From CAZZDA01 sp964652585 (GTDB lineage: Bacteria > Patescibacteriota > Patescibacteriia > UBA1544), in contig CAZZDA010000052.1 of assembly GCA_964652585.1 (NCBI GenBank), positions 1 through 6,760 of the forward strand: a stretch of DNA of 6,760 nucleotides, in the 5' to 3' direction. How positions within the stretch are numbered: the stretch's first letter is position 1; every line of letters begins with the position of its first letter. Below, one piece after another: positions 5,035-6,760 of the stretch. The translations under genes and the position numbers were made by a program. The notes under the pieces were generated by a model that had not been told where the DNA came from, did no database searches, and saw only the letters and a list, made by a program, of their open reading frames with translations.

Positions 5035-6396
5035 ATGTTTCCATACAATCGCATACATTTTGTCGGTATAAAAGGAGTGGGTATGACCGCGCTCGCGCAC
5101 GTATTGAAAGCTCGCGGTGCTTCGGTAAGCGGCTCGGATATGGATGAAGTTTTCTTTACCGATAAGGTGCTTGAAAAATCAAATATTACGTGCAAGTTTT
5201 TTTCTGAGGAGCATATTACCAGCGATATTGATCTGGTCATCTATTCAACCGCTTACGACACCTCGCATCCGGAAATACAAAAGGCAAAAAAATTACACAT
5301 ACCTACCATTACGTATCCGCAAGGATTGGGTATGCTTTTTGAGGACGGGAAGGGTATCGCGGTTGCAGGGTCTCATGGAAAAACTACCACAACCGCTCTT
5401 TTGGGTACGCTGCTTGAGCGCGCAGGGTTGGATCCTACGGTTATCGTGGGAAGCGCTGTTCCACAATTTAGCGGCAATGCGCGCGTGGGAGTAAGCAATC
5501 TGACGATCATTGAAGCCGATGAGTACCAAAATAAATTTCAATACTATAAACCGTTCGGCGTGGTACTCACGAATATTGATTATGACCACCCCGATTTTTT
5601 TGCAACTCAAGAAGCGTATGACGCTGCATTTGAAAAGTTTTTGAAAAAAATACCAGCGGAAGGTTTTCTTGTATATAATGCGGATGATCGTAATTCTGTT
5701 GCTTTGGCAAAAAACTTGAAAGGAAAAACCATTTCCTATGGTGTGCGCGTACGTGCTGATATTATAGCGCGAAACTTACATACCGACGGGCGTGCCACCA
5801 CTTTTGACGTTGTGGATCATGGTAAGGTGTTAGGAAGCGTAGAGTTGCCACTTTTTGGGGAGCATAATGTGTCAAATGCGCTTGCGGCAATAGCGGCGGC
5901 ACGCTCTCTTGGTGCTCATTTTATTGATATTTGTACGGCACTTGCGGAATTTAAGGGAACCAAGCGGCGTTTTGAAAAAATAGGAACATATAACAATGCG
6001 CTGGTGTATGATGATTACGCGCATCATCCGGCAGAAATTACGGCAACTCTTACGACCGCAAAAGAGCAGTTTCCAGAGCAGCGTTTAGTGTGTCTGTTTC
6101 ATCCACACACCTTTAGCCGAACAAAAGTGTTGTTTAACGATTTTGTTACCAGTCTAGGTTGTGCGGATATGGTATGGGTAATGGATATTTATGGTTCTGC
6201 CCGTGAACAACAAGGTACCATGCACGCCGAAGATTTGGTTACTGCCCTTCAACACAATAAAAAAAATGCGGTGTATGTAGGGAATCTACAAGAGGCGGAA
6301 AAATATGCAAAAACACACTTGCGCGAAAATGATATTCTCTTTACTATGGGAGCAGGGGATGTCTGGAAAATTGGCGAAGAACTTGTACATGAATAG
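5035..6396 (+). CDS. murC: UDP-N-acetylmuramate--L-alanine ligase MurC
   Basis: A cytoplasmic ATP-dependent Mur ligase that attaches the first residue, normally L-alanine, to UDP-MurNAc. Its 453 residues are at the short end for MurC. Seen: the UDP-binding start IHFVGIKGVGM (7-17) and VSGSD (31-35); the ATP loop AGSHGKTTTT (111-120); EADEYQNKF (160-168); NIDYDHPDFF (180-189); GEHNVSNALAAIAAA (275-289); DDYAHHPAEI (326-335); HPHTFSRTK (356-364); and MGAGDVWKI (438-446). EADEY is typical of the recycling ligase Mpl, but the SRTK and GAG-V-KI motifs of the C-domain and the dcw position fit MurC. It starts 15 bases after murG. The start has no Shine-Dalgarno, but ATG 5035 places the nucleotide-binding motif where MurC has it. 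Translational coupling to murG is plausible. Confidence 0.93.
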   Translation: MFPYNRIHFVGIKGVGMTALAHVLKARGASVSGSDMDEVFFTDKVLEKSNITCKFFSEEHITSDIDLVIYSTAYDTSHPEIQKAKKLHIPTITYPQGLGMLFEDGKGIAVAGSHGKTTTTALLGTLLERAGLDPTVIVGSAVPQFSGNARVGVSNLTIIEADEYQNKFQYYKPFGVVLTNIDYDHPDFFATQEAYDAAFEKFLKKIPAEGFLVYNADDRNSVALAKNLKGKTISYGVRVRADIIARNLHTDGRATTFDVVDHGKVLGSVELPLFGEHNVSNALAAIAAARSLGAHFIDICTALAEFKGTKRRFEKIGTYNNALVYDDYAHHPAEITATLTTAKEQFPEQRLVCLFHPHTFSRTKVLFNDFVTSLGCADMVWVMDIYGSAREQQGTMHAEDLVTALQHNKKNAVYVGNLQEAEKYAKTHLRENDILFTMGAGDVWKIGEELVHE

Positions 6397-6417
6397 GGCT
6401 ACTATTTTTGATGACCT

Positions 6418-6760
6418 ATGCAAGAACAAGATAAAATATATTTTGAAGAACCAAATGTATTACGCGTGTTTACGCGCGGTGAGCAAACAGCTGAAAAAGC
6501 AGAAAAAATGTTTGGAGATCTCTTGGCTATAGCACGACAGCATCCACGCATACAGTTTAATGCAATTGTTGATGTGCGATTAGCACACATACCGTCCAAA
6601 GAAGTGAGGGGTATGTATAAGAAAATATTTGAACATCCACAGACCGGAAAAGTAGCGTATCTCACAAAAACACTGCCTTTTACTGGACCGTTTCTTGAGT
6701 TTTTTGTTAACTCACACCCCCAAAGGGTAAGCCACTGGTTTGACCAGTGCGACTTGAAAA
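6418..6760 (+). CDS. Hypothetical protein, 5' part only (possible STAS / SpoIIAA-like fold)
   Basis: An open frame begins at ATG 6418, 21 bases after murC, and continues past the window edge; 114 codons are visible. The frame has a stop at 6412-6414, so 6418 is the first possible start. No ribosome binding site is seen. The product looks soluble: MQEQDKIYFEEPNVLRVFTR opens a probable beta strand pair, residues 20-42 look like an amphipathic helix, QFNAIVDV (47-54) a strand, SKEVRGMYKKIF (60-71) a helix, and KVAYLTK (77-83) a strand. This alternating order, and the residues near HWFDQ (105-109), remind me of small SpoIIAA-like/STAS-like proteins, but no diagnostic motif settles it. It takes the place where murB, ddl or ftsQ often follow murC, and its sequence fits none of them. 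That it is a real gene is likely; its function is unknown. Confidence 0.65.
   Translation, partial: MQEQDKIYFEEPNVLRVFTRGEQTAEKAEKMFGDLLAIARQHPRIQFNAIVDVRLAHIPSKEVRGMYKKIFEHPQTGKVAYLTKTLPFTGPFLEFFVNSHPQRVSHWFDQCDLK

Noticed and set aside
4872..5240. 122-codon antisense frame across the murG-murC junction
   Set aside because: It is opposite conserved coding sequence of two genes, with no start signal or recognisable domain.
184..6396. Alternative genetic code (TGA read as glycine, as in some CPR lineages)
   Set aside because: All five full-length genes read to normal family length with no in-frame TGA, so the standard code suffices. That all five stops are TAA or TAG is too few cases to argue otherwise.
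6305..6532. 75-codon frame overlapping the end of murC
   Set aside because: It reads murC and the next gene out of frame and ends early; the frame from 6418 stays open to the window edge and follows murC naturally.
6733..6749. Perfect 7-bp inverted repeat (cactggt, ttg, accagtg)
   Set aside because: It lies inside the open 3' frame, has no U-tract, and arms of this length are expected by chance in a window of this size.

Overview
The window carries a contiguous stretch of a division and cell wall (dcw) cluster, with every gene on the + strand. The order is mraY (184-1242), murD (1306-2706), ftsW (2745-3875), murG (3934-5019) and murC (5035-6396), followed by a hypothetical gene that starts at 6418 and runs off the right edge. 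This matches the classical bacterial dcw order mraY-murD-ftsW-murG-murC. No gene is broken, no strand changes, and I see no mobile element, RNA gene or CRISPR array. Gaps between genes are 15 to 63 bp and none contains a hairpin followed by a U-tract, so one transcript for all six genes is likely.

The gene products act in sequence. MurC and MurD add the first two amino acids to UDP-MurNAc in the cytoplasm. MraY moves the finished muramyl-pentapeptide onto undecaprenyl phosphate, making lipid I. MurG adds GlcNAc to make lipid II. FtsW polymerises lipid II at the division site. murE and murF, needed between MurD and MraY, are not in the window; they may lie upstream, and the first 30 bases could hold the tail of such a gene.

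The organism is probably a member of the Candidate Phyla Radiation (Patescibacteria, Parcubacteria-like). This is an inference from three things: short A/T-rich tandem repeats at gene junctions, a MurG glycine loop without the usual histidine, and variant motifs in MurD and MurC that I associate with that group. All five full-length genes read cleanly with the standard stop codons. Most starts lack a good Shine-Dalgarno sequence.

The least ordinary part of the window is its junctions. An 8-bp repeat with consensus NATTTAAR forms arrays before mraY, murD and murG. A different 7-bp repeat (acaaagc) forms the first codons of murG. A third, degenerate 7-bp repeat crosses the murD stop codon. In two places the 8-bp units create Shine-Dalgarno-like cores. 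I see no evidence for a wholly new biological system; the junction repeats and the unidentified last gene most deserve a second look.
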